From NCBI GenBank assembly GCA_046565505.1, contig JBKHYJ010000061.1, forward strand, positions 1-64,000: 64,000 nucleotides of DNA. The letters are read 5' to 3'. This document shows positions 26,361 to 34,934 of this stretch, piece after piece. Every line of letters starts with the position of its first letter. The stretch's first letter is position 1. The notes under the pieces were generated by a model, which saw only the letters and a list, made by a program, of their open reading frames with translations, did no database searches and was not told the DNA's origin. Position numbers and translations under genes: made by a program. This DNA comes from JBKHYJ01 sp046565505. Lineage in GTDB: Bacteria > Acidobacteriota > Blastocatellia > UBA7656.

Positions 26361-26498
26361 TCTTAGAGCATCGAATAGGCGTTAAAGCCTGATTTAATAT
26401 AGGCTGGAAGTTGATTAACATTACTGTTAGTATCTGCGCGAAAGTGATGCCCCAGGTCGAAAACTCTCGGTAACCCGTCGCGTTGAAAGTTAAAGGCA

Positions 26499-27191
26499 AT
26501 GACTGCCATTCTGGTTATTATATTCATCACGCTTGCGGCAGGCGCTTTAACCATCTTCGGCCTCCGCCGCCCCCCGGCGACCAGGCATCAGGAGAGAGTT
26601 CTTCCGCCGCCCGGGGGGCGCGGGTTGTTCTCAGGCCCCCCGTCTGAAAATGGCGCCGGCCGCGACGTTGGCGAAAAATCCATTAACGCCTCGACCCGTG
26701 ACGCAGAGTTAATAGAACGCGCCCGCAAGGGCGACGCGGCAACGCTTTCGGACGCCCAGGCGACGGGCAACGTCGAGTTGTACCGCGAGGCGCTCGACGA
26801 GCTGATCCGGCATGCGGCGGGGCGTCAGGAGTCTTTGAGCGCGCTCGTCAGTCATGTTTCAAAGAGCGCTGAGTTACGGGCGAACATCGCCCTGGCGGAG
26901 GAAGCGTTGGCGATCTTGAGGGCCGCGCCCGGCCGCCGTTCAACATTAGAGGCGCTGCACGTCGCCGCGCTTTCAGACGACGCGGCAACGTATCAAAGGG
27001 CGGTCGAAGAAGCCCTGGCCCTGTGGCAGGGCGGAAGGCTCGCGGGAATCTCAGCCGGAGAGTTACTTACGCTGATCGAAAGTGAGTACTGGGTTCTCGC
27101 CTCGGAGGCGAGGCTAGGCGGTGCGGGCTTCGCGCTGAAACGCCGGCTCGCAGACGTTCGCCGCAGGCTAGCGGCGGCGGCCGCACGGTAA
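26499..27191 (+). CDS. Membrane-anchored helical hypothetical protein
   Basis: A 230-aa protein I do not recognise. An N-terminal membrane anchor (AILVIIFITLAAGALTIFGL, residues 3-22) is followed by a Pro/Gly-rich linker, then an all-helical Ala/Leu/Glu-rich domain (about 65-230) without catalytic motifs. AAAGG just before the ATG supports the start. It lies 43 bp upstream of the SPFH protein in the same orientation and probably shares its transcript, so a partner role at the membrane is conceivable but unproven. Confidence 0.75.
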   Translation: MTAILVIIFITLAAGALTIFGLRRPPATRHQERVLPPPGGRGLFSGPPSENGAGRDVGEKSINASTRDAELIERARKGDAATLSDAQATGNVELYREALDELIRHAAGRQESLSALVSHVSKSAELRANIALAEEALAILRAAPGRRSTLEALHVAALSDDAATYQRAVEEALALWQGGRLAGISAGELLTLIESEYWVLASEARLGGAGFALKRRLADVRRRLAAAAAR

Positions 27192-27234
27192 AATGGCCCC
27201 TCTTATCTTACGGAGCTAGCAATCGAGGTCAGTT

Positions 27235-29475
27235 ATGAACAACCTAGCTATGCAAATCAATTCCATCCCCTCCCCGATCCCTTACCTGCTGGTCGCGGCG
27301 GTCGCGGTAGTCCTGCTGATCGTCATCCTCAGGCGATTCCTGGTCAACGTCGGCGCCCGCGAGATCGCAATCAAAGAGCGGCGCTACTTCGGCGCGAAGA
27401 TGCCCCCCGGCCGCGTGGTCGCGACCGAAGGCGAAGTCGGCATTCAAGCCGACGTGCTCAAGCCCGGCCTGCATTTCATCAACCCGCTCACGGAGAGGGT
27501 GGTCCGCAAGGTCCCTCTGATCGAGATCGGCCCGGACGAAATGGGGATGATCGAGGCCATAGACGGCGAGCCCATGCCGCCGGGAAGAATCTTTGCGCCG
27601 GACCGCGCCCAGAACGCGCACAATAATTTTCAGGACCCCATAGCTTTCATCAAGCAAGGCGGCGTCAAGGGCGTGCAGCTCCGCACGCTGCCGCCGGGGC
27701 TGTGGCCGATTCACCCATACCTGTTTCGGGTTTCGATTGCCAGGGCGACGGTAATCCCGCAGGGCAAGGTCGGCATAATCACGGCGGCCGATGGCGCGCC
27801 GCTCGACGCGGGCCGGCTGCTAGGGAAAGCGATCAACGGCCACATGAACTTTCAAGACGCGGAGCGATTCATCGCGTCGGGCGGGCAGAAGGGCCCGCAG
27901 GTGGAGATACTGACGCCGGGTACCTACCGCATACTGACGGAGTCGGCCACGCTCGATGGCGGGACCGACAGGCGGCTTGGCCTGTTCAGCGTGCGGCTAT
28001 ACGACGCGACCGTCATCCCCGAAAACAGCATAGGGCTCGTGGAGGCGTTGGACGGGGCGCCGCTCGACCCTCGCGATTACGTGGCGACGCCGGTCGAAGG
28101 GCACGACAATTTTCAGGACGGCAACGAGTTCATCAGCCGCGGCGGGCAGCGCGGGCCGCAGAAAGACATACTGCTGCCGGGGACCTATTACATCAACCCG
28201 CTGCTGTTCAAAGTGATCCCGGAGTCGGCGAAGGAAGTCAAGCCGGGCGAAGTGGCGGTCGTCGTGTCGAACGTGGGCAAAGACCCTTCCGAAGAAGTGC
28301 GCAAGGCGATGGCGGCCAAGGTGCGCCAGAGGATGGAGCGCGAGGAGCAGGAGCATGTCGCGCAGGCGGTGGCGCGGCTCGATAAGCTGGATGACGAAAA
28401 CCGCAGCGTGTCCGAGATCGAACAGGACCTCACGATGAGCGACCCGGCCGACCGCCGCCTGGACGAAGGCGCGCACGAGGCTTACGTCGTGCCGAATGGG
28501 TTCCGCGGCATACAGGAGACGGTCGTGGGGCCGGGCCGCTACTACGTCAACACGCTCGCCGTATCCCCCATAGTCATACCGACGACGAACCAGACCGTCG
28601 AGTGGACGGCCGGCGAGGTGGCGAACACGTTCAACCCGTTCGAGGTGATTTCAAAAGACGGCTTCACGATGCAGCTTGAAGTGCGCGTCGTGTTCCGCGT
28701 CAAACCTGAAGACGCGCCCTTCATGGTGGCGAAGATCGGCTCGGTCGACCGGCTCATACAGAACGTTATGCACCCGCTGATAGACTCCATCTTCCGCAAC
28801 CAGGCGTCGGAATCGTCCGCCATGGCCTACTTGCAGAACCGCCACGAAGAGCAGGAGCGCGCGGAGGCCCGCGTGCGGTCGCACCTGCTGAAGTATCACG
28901 TCGATGTCGTGAACGTTTTGATCTGCCACATTCATTTGCCTGAAGAGTTGATGAAGACGCAGACGGAAAAGATACTGGCCGAGCAGCGACAGAACATGTT
29001 CAACGCCCAGCGCGAGGCCGAGGAGAAGCGCATTCAGCTTGAGAAGACGAAAGCGCATGCCGACAACCAGCGCGACCTGATGGCGGCGACCGTCGGCGTC
29101 GAGATTTCTGGCAAGCGCGCCGAGCAGCGCAAGGCGGAGGCCGACGGCGAGGCGCACTACATCCTGGCGACAGGTAAGGCGGAAGCCGAGAAGGTTCGCC
29201 TGATGGGCGAAGCGCAGGGCGTGGCCTACGCCGAGCAGGTCAACGCGCTCGGCCCGCAGGGCGTGGCCCTCGTAGAGATATTGAAGGTGATCGGCGAAAA
29301 GAACGTCCGCATCACCCCGGACGTAATGGCTACGGGCGGGACGGGCGACGGCGCGGGGGGTCTCGGCACGCTGCTACTGCTGAACCTGTTTCGCGAGCGG
29401 TTGAACATCGGCCCGGCCGCCGATAACGGCTCGCCGAACGGGTCTGCCGTGCCGGCGAAGCATAAAGAACGTTAG
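27235..29475 (+). CDS. SPFH/band-7 (flotillin-like) membrane protein with three NFQD modules
   Basis: A 746-aa membrane scaffold-type protein. One membrane segment is at about 16-33 (PYLLVAAVAVVLLIVILRRF). Residues 101-332 contain three tandem modules of about 70-85 aa, each with a (I/A)xDGxP box, an NFQDxxxFI box, a GGxxGxQ box and a (P)PGxY/W strand. The SPFH/band-7 domain follows at about 410-560 (EVISKDGFTMQLEVRVVFRV), then a Glu/Lys/Arg/Ala-rich coiled coil (about 570-680) typical of flotillins, and a Gly-rich tail. SPFH proteins oligomerise in membranes and organise microdomains or protease complexes. Its upstream neighbour is another membrane-anchored helical protein. Confidence 0.88.
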   Translation: MNNLAMQINSIPSPIPYLLVAAVAVVLLIVILRRFLVNVGAREIAIKERRYFGAKMPPGRVVATEGEVGIQADVLKPGLHFINPLTERVVRKVPLIEIGPDEMGMIEAIDGEPMPPGRIFAPDRAQNAHNNFQDPIAFIKQGGVKGVQLRTLPPGLWPIHPYLFRVSIARATVIPQGKVGIITAADGAPLDAGRLLGKAINGHMNFQDAERFIASGGQKGPQVEILTPGTYRILTESATLDGGTDRRLGLFSVRLYDATVIPENSIGLVEALDGAPLDPRDYVATPVEGHDNFQDGNEFISRGGQRGPQKDILLPGTYYINPLLFKVIPESAKEVKPGEVAVVVSNVGKDPSEEVRKAMAAKVRQRMEREEQEHVAQAVARLDKLDDENRSVSEIEQDLTMSDPADRRLDEGAHEAYVVPNGFRGIQETVVGPGRYYVNTLAVSPIVIPTTNQTVEWTAGEVANTFNPFEVISKDGFTMQLEVRVVFRVKPEDAPFMVAKIGSVDRLIQNVMHPLIDSIFRNQASESSAMAYLQNRHEEQERAEARVRSHLLKYHVDVVNVLICHIHLPEELMKTQTEKILAEQRQNMFNAQREAEEKRIQLEKTKAHADNQRDLMAATVGVEISGKRAEQRKAEADGEAHYILATGKAEAEKVRLMGEAQGVAYAEQVNALGPQGVALVEILKVIGEKNVRITPDVMATGGTGDGAGGLGTLLLLNLFRERLNIGPAADNGSPNGSAVPAKHKER

Positions 29476-29483
29476 AGATTAAA

Positions 29484-29515
29484 TCAGTGGCCCGGCCTTC
29501 CGAGCGGGCCACTGA
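29484..29515 (+). terminator. Stem-loop terminator after the SPFH gene
   Basis: A perfect 11-bp stem (TCAGTGGCCCG/CGGGCCACTGA) with a 10-nt loop lies 8 bp after the stop codon. The T-run is weak (TCCCCTTCTTC). Confidence 0.65.
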
Positions 29516-29616
29516 TCCCCTTCTTCATAAATCAATCCCTATAAATCAATCCGTGCGAATCTCCCGCGCCTGCGCGACCCCGCCCGTGGTCACATGCTGT
29601 GATTTTGTTGCGGTTA

Positions 29617-29646
29617 TTGCTATAACGGGCGGGCCGCAATTATAAT
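29617..29646 (+). promoter_or_regulatory. Probable promoter of the first paired S8 peptidase
   Basis: TTGCTA (29617-29622), an 18-bp spacer, and TATAAT (29641-29646). The predicted leader to the ATG at 29774 is about 120 nt. A TTGCG-type element lies just upstream, similar to the direct repeat before the paralogous gene. Confidence 0.5.
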
Positions 29647-29773
29647 TATAGGCGTCTCCCATTTCTTCCAGTGTTGAGCATAATTGGGTAAAGAGTCGAG
29701 CCGTTTTAGAGCCATTAAAATTAATCACGGACGCAGCAGTTACCCCTGCCGCTATATTCTTTCGAGGTAAGCG

Positions 29774-31429
29774 ATGAAAAAGTATGCAGTGCTGTGCGTG
29801 TGCCTGTCGTTAGCTTCCGTCCTTCTGGTGCCCCGCGAAACAGTCCATTCGCAGTCGCGCGCGGCGACGGGTCGCAATTACGTGGAAGGAGAGATCATCG
29901 TCAAATTCAGGGAGAGCGCGGAGCCCTTCTTAGAAGGACAAATCCCTGAAGAGATATTTAAAGGGAAGGCCACAAGGGTCGAGCCTTTATCTCGAAGAAT
30001 GCACGGCAGCATCAACCGCATACGGCTCGGTGAGAATGTGTCTGTTGAAGAGGCGGTCGAGCAGGCGAAATCCGACCCGCGCGTGGAGTACGCCGAACCG
30101 AATTACCTGCTGTATGCCTCGGACACGACGCCGAATGACACTTACTTCACGAGGTTGTGGGGGATGCTGAACCCGGCCTGCCCCGCCTGTGACAATGGCG
30201 CGCGCGCGGACATAGGCGCGACGCGCGCGTGGGACATTACGACCGGCAGCGACGACCTCGTCGTGGGCGTGATAGACACGGGCATAGACCTTTCTCACCC
30301 CGACCTCGCGCCCAACGCGTGGGTGAACCCGCGAGAGGTTGATGGGAATAACGTAGACGACGACGGCAACGGCTACGTCGATGACGTGAACGGCTGGAAT
30401 TTCTTCAGCGACAGCAAGGAGATCTATAAAGAGCGCTCGGAAGATTTGCATGGCACGCACGTCGCCGGGACCATAGGCGCGGCGGGCAATAACGCGACGG
30501 GCGTCGCGGGCGTGGCCTGGCATGTGAAGCTCATGTCGCTGAAGTTCCTCGGCGGCAAGGATGGCAAAGGCTCGACCGGCAACGCGATAGAAGCCATCAA
30601 CTACGCCATAGACCAGAAGCAGCGGGGTGTTAACATAAGAGTGCTCAACGCGAGCTGGGGCGGGGGCGGAAACTCCGCGGCGCTGCGCGAAGCGATCGCC
30701 GCGGCGGGAGAGGCGGGGATCGTGTTCGTATGCGCGGCGGGCAACGACGGCGAGGACGGCGACGCGTCCGACCATTTCCCTTCCGGCTACGCCCGCGAGC
30801 TTTCGAGCTGCGTGTCGGTCGCCGCGATCGACTCGCAAGACAACCTCGCTTCATTCTCAAACTATGGGCACAGCACCGTGAGCGTGGCCGCGCCCGGTTA
30901 CCAGATTCTGAGCACGGTGCCGGAGGGCGGCTACAGCTCACTGAGCGGCACCTCTATGGCTTCGCCGCACGTGGCCGGCGTGGCGGCGCTGCTTTTGTCC
31001 AAAGAGCCGTCGCTCACCCCGGCGGAAGTGAAGCAGCGAATTATCACGACGGCCGAGCCGATCCCTGCCCTGGTGTCTAAGGCCGTAAGCTCCGGCCGCG
31101 TGAATGCGTTTGACGCCCTGACGAGCAGGATCGCCCCCGCCGCTAAACCGGGCATCGTGAATGTGACGATAGATAAAAAGACGGTCACCATCGATGGCTT
31201 AGGTTTCTTGAGCAACTCCTCGGTTGTGGAAGTTAATGGGGCGCCGCTTTCGGGCATTAACTACGACAACTCCTACTCGCTCGCCAACGGTACGATCACA
31301 AGGCTGAGCATAGAACTGGGCAAGAAGGGCATAAAGAAGAACTTCCCGAAGGGCGAATATGTAAGCTTTACGGTTCTCAATTCGACGACGGGCGAGCGGT
31401 CCGCGCGATTCAGCACGGCGAGGTTTTAG
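29774..31429 (+). CDS. Secreted S8 serine peptidase, fervidolysin-like prodomain (tandem copy 1)
   Basis: Exported subtilase of 551 aa. A signal peptide (MKKYAVLCVCLSLASVLLV) precedes a prodomain beginning YVEGEIIVKFRE (about 37-115), of the fervidolysin/I9-like kind. The catalytic domain has Asp about 168 (VIDTGIDLSHPDL), His about 226 (LHGTHVAGT) and Ser about 394 (SGTSMASPHVAG). An Asp/Asn-rich insertion (DDDGNGYVDDVNGWNF) probably binds calcium. About 90 C-terminal residues form an IPT/TIG-like beta domain. The downstream gene is a collinear paralogue with the same domains. Confidence 0.94.
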   Translation: MKKYAVLCVCLSLASVLLVPRETVHSQSRAATGRNYVEGEIIVKFRESAEPFLEGQIPEEIFKGKATRVEPLSRRMHGSINRIRLGENVSVEEAVEQAKSDPRVEYAEPNYLLYASDTTPNDTYFTRLWGMLNPACPACDNGARADIGATRAWDITTGSDDLVVGVIDTGIDLSHPDLAPNAWVNPREVDGNNVDDDGNGYVDDVNGWNFFSDSKEIYKERSEDLHGTHVAGTIGAAGNNATGVAGVAWHVKLMSLKFLGGKDGKGSTGNAIEAINYAIDQKQRGVNIRVLNASWGGGGNSAALREAIAAAGEAGIVFVCAAGNDGEDGDASDHFPSGYARELSSCVSVAAIDSQDNLASFSNYGHSTVSVAAPGYQILSTVPEGGYSSLSGTSMASPHVAGVAALLLSKEPSLTPAEVKQRIITTAEPIPALVSKAVSSGRVNAFDALTSRIAPAAKPGIVNVTIDKKTVTIDGLGFLSNSSVVEVNGAPLSGINYDNSYSLANGTITRLSIELGKKGIKKNFPKGEYVSFTVLNSTTGERSARFSTARF

Positions 31430-31461
31430 TCTGACGGCCGCCGTAACGGGACGAGCCATTA

Positions 31462-31500
31462 GGCGGGCCGGGAGCGTGACGCTCCCGGCCCGCCTTCTCT
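31462..31500. terminator. Strong terminator hairpin
   Basis: A perfect 15-bp GC-rich stem (31462-31476 with 31480-31494) and a 3-nt TGA loop is followed by TTCTCT. It lies 32 bp after the peptidase stop and separates the two paralogues into independent transcripts. Confidence 0.75.
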
Positions 31501-31592
31501 CATGAGGCCTCACGCAATTGCGGGCGGCGGAGGCTTCGTCGCAAAGCCAGCAAGGGCCGTGGGGGCCGCTTTACATCAGGGCTTACTGTTAT

Positions 31593-31642
31593 ATTGCGAT
31601 TTCATTGCGATATTTACTTCGACAGATGGCGGCACGTATAAT
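31593..31642 (+). promoter_or_regulatory. Promoter with 11-bp-spaced ATTGCGAT direct repeat
   Basis: ATTGCGAT occurs at 31593 and 31604, an 11-bp period, ending just before a possible -35 (TTTACT, 31613-31618). An 18-bp spacer leads to a perfect TATAAT at 31637-31642. The repeat position suits an activator of the second paired S8 peptidase, with a leader of about 135 nt. Confidence 0.55.
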
Positions 31643-31784
31643 GAGACGCGCGCGGCGACCTGATTGCTCACTCATGGGGTCAACCCGGATGAAATGAGCA
31701 GTCGATCCGCATTCCGTAAATAAAACACATGACGGCGTGGCGGCTTCTCCGCACATCGGTGCAAGCCTCACAGAGGTTAGATTG

Positions 31785-33476
31785 ATGAAGAAGTGCGTAG
31801 TTTCGTTTTTGGCGCTGGCCATCTTTTCCTTCACTTTCATCCCGCACAACATCGCGTATTCGCAGGCGCGCAAAAACACCGGGCGGCGCTTCGTAGAAGG
31901 CGAGATCATCGTCAAGCTCAGGGAGGATGTCGAGCAGATTCATGACGAGCAGATGCCCGAGCAGATACTCAGGGGGAGGAACGCGAGGGTTGAGTCCCTG
32001 TCCCGGTCCGGCCGGGGCGGCATGAGCCTGGTCCATCTCGACTCGAACATCTCTGTCGAAGAGGCCATCCGGGCGGCGAACGAAGACCCGCGCGTGGAGT
32101 TCGCCGAGCCCAACTACCTCTACGGCCCGGCCGACACGATCCCGCTAGACGCGCAGTTCGTGTCCCTCTGGGGCCTGCGCAACACGGGCAACAACTCCCT
32201 GTCACAGGGCATCGCCGGCATCGACATAAGCGCGACGCGCGCGTGGGACATCACGACAGGGAGCGATAATATAGTCGCGGCGATCATAGATACGGGCGTT
32301 GACCTCTCCCACCCCGACCTCAGGCCTAACGCATGGAAGAACCCTGGCGAGATCGCGGGCAATAACATAGACGACGATGGCAATGGCTATGTCGATGACG
32401 TGAATGGCTGGAACTTCGCCGCCGACAGCAACAGGACGTTCGAGGATTTTTCTATCGACCGGCACGGCACACACGTGGCGGGCACGCTCGGCGCGGCGGC
32501 CGACGACGAGCACATAGGGGTGGTAGGCGTCGCGTGGCACGTGAAGCTCATGTCGCTGAAGTTCATAGGCAGGCAGGACGACGGCCGGGTCGCGGGCACA
32601 AGCTCGGACGCCGTGAAGGCCATCAACTACGCCATCGACATGAAACACCGTGGCGTGAACCTCCGCGTAATCAACGCGAGCTGGGCCGGCGACAGTAATT
32701 CAAAGGCGCTGCGGAAGGCCATAGATAAAGCGGGCCAGGAAGGAATACTGTTTGTCTGCGCGGCGGGAAATGGCGGCGACGACAACTCTCAAGACGACGT
32801 GGACGAAGGCTCCGTGTTCCCCGCGGGGTGGGCGGCCGATTCACCTTCCGTCTTATCTGTGACTACGATAACTGCTTCGGGAGCCGTCCCCACCTGGGCC
32901 AATTACGGCCACACGGGCGTGAGCGTTGCCGCCCCTGGGACTGACATACTGAGCACGCTCCCCGGAGGCGGGTATGGCATCGACAGCGGCACGTCTATGT
33001 CCACCCCGCACGTGGCCGGGATAGCCGTGTTGCTCTGGGCGCAAAATCCGTCGCTCAGCCCGGCGGAAGTGAAAGCGCGCATAATCTCGACCGCGGACCC
33101 GGTGCTGGGACTTGCTTCTCGTTCCGCCAGCGCGGGCCGCGCTAACGCGTACAACGCGCTGACGCCGGGGACTCCGCGCCCGCGCCCCGCGCCCGCTATA
33201 AGGCTGGTGAGCAGCGATAAGAAGCACCTGACCGTTGATGGCCTGGGCGTCCTCGATGGCTCGTCGGTCATCGAGGTGAATGGCCTCGCCGTAGATGGCC
33301 GCTACGAGTTCGACGAGGCTTACAGGCTCGCGAACGGGACTCTGACGCGGCTCAGCGTTAAGCTCAGCAAATCGAAGTTGAAAGAGATTTTACCGTCCGG
33401 CCAAACGAGGTCGGTTAGCCTCTATAACCCGACGACCGGCGAGCGGTCAGCTACGGTCTTTTACGTCAGGAACTGA
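31785..33476 (+). CDS. Secreted S8 serine peptidase, fervidolysin-like prodomain (tandem copy 2)
   Basis: Exported subtilase of 563 aa, paralogue of the preceding gene. The start at 31785 follows AGAGG and gives a proper signal peptide (MKKCVVSFLALAIFSFTF); the in-frame upstream ATG at 31737 would bury it. The prodomain begins FVEGEIIVKLRE. The triad is Asp about 169 (IIDTGVDLSHPDL), His about 227 (RHGTHVAGT) and Ser about 404 (SGTSMSTPHVAG). The same Asp-rich DDDGNGYVDDVNGWNF insertion and C-terminal IPT/TIG-like domain are present. Separate promoter and terminator signals suggest the copies are regulated independently. Confidence 0.94.
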   Translation: MKKCVVSFLALAIFSFTFIPHNIAYSQARKNTGRRFVEGEIIVKLREDVEQIHDEQMPEQILRGRNARVESLSRSGRGGMSLVHLDSNISVEEAIRAANEDPRVEFAEPNYLYGPADTIPLDAQFVSLWGLRNTGNNSLSQGIAGIDISATRAWDITTGSDNIVAAIIDTGVDLSHPDLRPNAWKNPGEIAGNNIDDDGNGYVDDVNGWNFAADSNRTFEDFSIDRHGTHVAGTLGAAADDEHIGVVGVAWHVKLMSLKFIGRQDDGRVAGTSSDAVKAINYAIDMKHRGVNLRVINASWAGDSNSKALRKAIDKAGQEGILFVCAAGNGGDDNSQDDVDEGSVFPAGWAADSPSVLSVTTITASGAVPTWANYGHTGVSVAAPGTDILSTLPGGGYGIDSGTSMSTPHVAGIAVLLWAQNPSLSPAEVKARIISTADPVLGLASRSASAGRANAYNALTPGTPRPRPAPAIRLVSSDKKHLTVDGLGVLDGSSVIEVNGLAVDGRYEFDEAYRLANGTLTRLSVKLSKSKLKEILPSGQTRSVSLYNPTTGERSATVFYVRN

Positions 33477-33489
33477 GCCCTGTTGAAAG

Positions 33490-33530
33490 AGGGCGAATGG
33501 CAGGTTTGCTCAGCCTCGCCATTCGCCCTT
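33490..33530 (+). terminator. Stem-loop terminator
   Basis: A perfect 12-bp stem (AGGGCGAATGGC at 33490, GCCATTCGCCCT at 33518) with a 16-nt loop is followed by a pyrimidine-rich run. It ends the second paired peptidase gene. Confidence 0.65.
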
Positions 33531-33575
33531 CCCCTCCCCCTTTCCCCAGTTCTTTCCCTTTCTTCCCGCCCCGGC

Positions 33576-33604
33576 TTGTTGGCCGACGCTGGCTGCCATA
33601 AAAT
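33576..33604 (+). promoter_or_regulatory. Probable thyA promoter
   Basis: TTGTTG (33576-33581), a 17-bp spacer, and TAAAAT (33599-33604), about 50 bp upstream of the thyA GTG. Confidence 0.5.
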
Positions 33605-33657
33605 ACCCTCGCGATCAGGGCCCCGACCCGGCGAGCGAATTCTAAGGGAGGGATAAG

Positions 33658-34452
33658 GTGAGACAGTATTTAGACCTGCTGAAGCGCGTTCTTGAAGACG
33701 GCGCCCCGAAAGGCGACCGCACGGGCACAGGCACTTTATCCGTCTTCGGGCACCAGATGAGGTTCGATCTGTCTGAAGGATTCCCGCTTTTGACGACGAA
33801 GAAATTGCACGTCAAATCAATCATCTATGAGCTCCTATGGTTTTTGAGAGGCGACACGAATGTCAACTACCTCCGGGACCGCGGCGTGAACATTTGGAAT
33901 GAATGGGCGGACGAGACGGGCGACCTCGGCCCTGTCTACGGCGCCCAGTGGAGGTCATGGAGGACGGCCGATGGCCGCACCGTAGACCAGATCAGCCAGG
34001 TGATAGAGCAGATTAAATCTGACCCCGATTCGAGGCGGCTGATCGTAAGCGCCTGGAACGTGGGCGAGCTTGATAGGATGGCTCTCATGCCCTGCCATGC
34101 GCTTTTTCAATTTTACGTCGCGCGAGGCAAGCTCTCTTGCCAGCTTTATCAGAGGTCGGCCGACGTGTTTCTGGGCGTCCCTTTCAACATCGCGTCTTAC
34201 TCGCTGCTCACTATGATGGTGGCACAGGTCTGCGGCCTCGAACCCGGAGAGTTTATCCACACCCTGGGCGACGCCCACCTGTATTCCAACCACCTTGAGC
34301 AGGCGCGATTGCAACTCGGCCGCGCGCCCAACAGACTCCCTCGAATGAGGATTAATCCGGACGTCACGTCTATTTTTGAATTCGGCTACGAGGATTTCGA
34401 GCTTACAGGCTACGAGGCCCACCCGCACATTAAAGCCGAAGTCGCTGTTTAG
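33658..34452 (+). CDS. thyA: Thymidylate synthase
   Basis: Makes dTMP from dUMP with methylene-tetrahydrofolate as carbon donor and reductant. At 264 aa it is exactly the usual size for the short bacterial ThyA. Recognisable blocks are GDRTGTGT near residue 20, the active-site Cys at 146 in ALMPCHALFQFYV, the RSADVFLGVPFNIASY substrate block, and the GDAHLYSNH motif. The start is GTG at 33658 with GGGAGG upstream. Because ThyA produces dihydrofolate, it depends on folA, found 3.2 kb downstream beyond a secreted protein. Confidence 0.98.
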   Translation: MRQYLDLLKRVLEDGAPKGDRTGTGTLSVFGHQMRFDLSEGFPLLTTKKLHVKSIIYELLWFLRGDTNVNYLRDRGVNIWNEWADETGDLGPVYGAQWRSWRTADGRTVDQISQVIEQIKSDPDSRRLIVSAWNVGELDRMALMPCHALFQFYVARGKLSCQLYQRSADVFLGVPFNIASYSLLTMMVAQVCGLEPGEFIHTLGDAHLYSNHLEQARLQLGRAPNRLPRMRINPDVTSIFEFGYEDFELTGYEAHPHIKAEVAV

Positions 34453-34934
34453 AAGAATACCTGCGATAGCAAAAGATTGCTACAGATTATAGGCCAGACA
34501 GGTCAGTTAAGTAATCCGAAAAAGCCACGCTATTTGTCTTAACTATAGAGCCCCGACACCGCAATCAATTAACAATAATTAGCCTCTTGACAGGGATTCC
34601 TAAAGTAAATAAGATCGCTGGCCTGTTTATGATTTTTTAACAGATGTCATCAAGGAACTCTAAAGGCAAGGCTACTGCCCGAATCCGAAAATTGCCCTTT
34701 TTAGAGTAGTTTCTTAACCGAATCAACTAATTCTGGCCCGTTTGAAGTACCCCGAGGCTCAAGCTATCGATCGTAAACCTTTTCCAGTCTTTCTGATTTA
34801 TTAGTTAGCCCCTGATAGTGCGTCAGTTGTCACAAGCAATTGATGTATGCCGCAACAACCGTCCGGCTTTGGTCGCGAGTTTTTTATAGCATAAAGCCGC
34901 GGCGCTTCCACAATTATGCCCCCGGAGGTTAATC
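34453..34934 (+). other. 482-bp AT-richer intergenic region
   Basis: Noticeably AT-richer than its surroundings. A small stem (TAGCAA-AAGA-TTGCTA, 34467-34482) follows thyA. The promoter at 34587-34615 is the only other structure I can support. No ORF or RNA gene is visible, and an about 310-nt leader would precede the next gene. Confidence 0.6.
34587..34615 (+). promoter_or_regulatory. Sigma-70 type promoter
   Basis: Perfect -35 TTGACA (34587-34592), a 17-bp spacer, and TAAGAT (34610-34615). One of the strongest matches to consensus in the window. It would transcribe the secreted Fn3 protein with a long leader. Confidence 0.7.
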
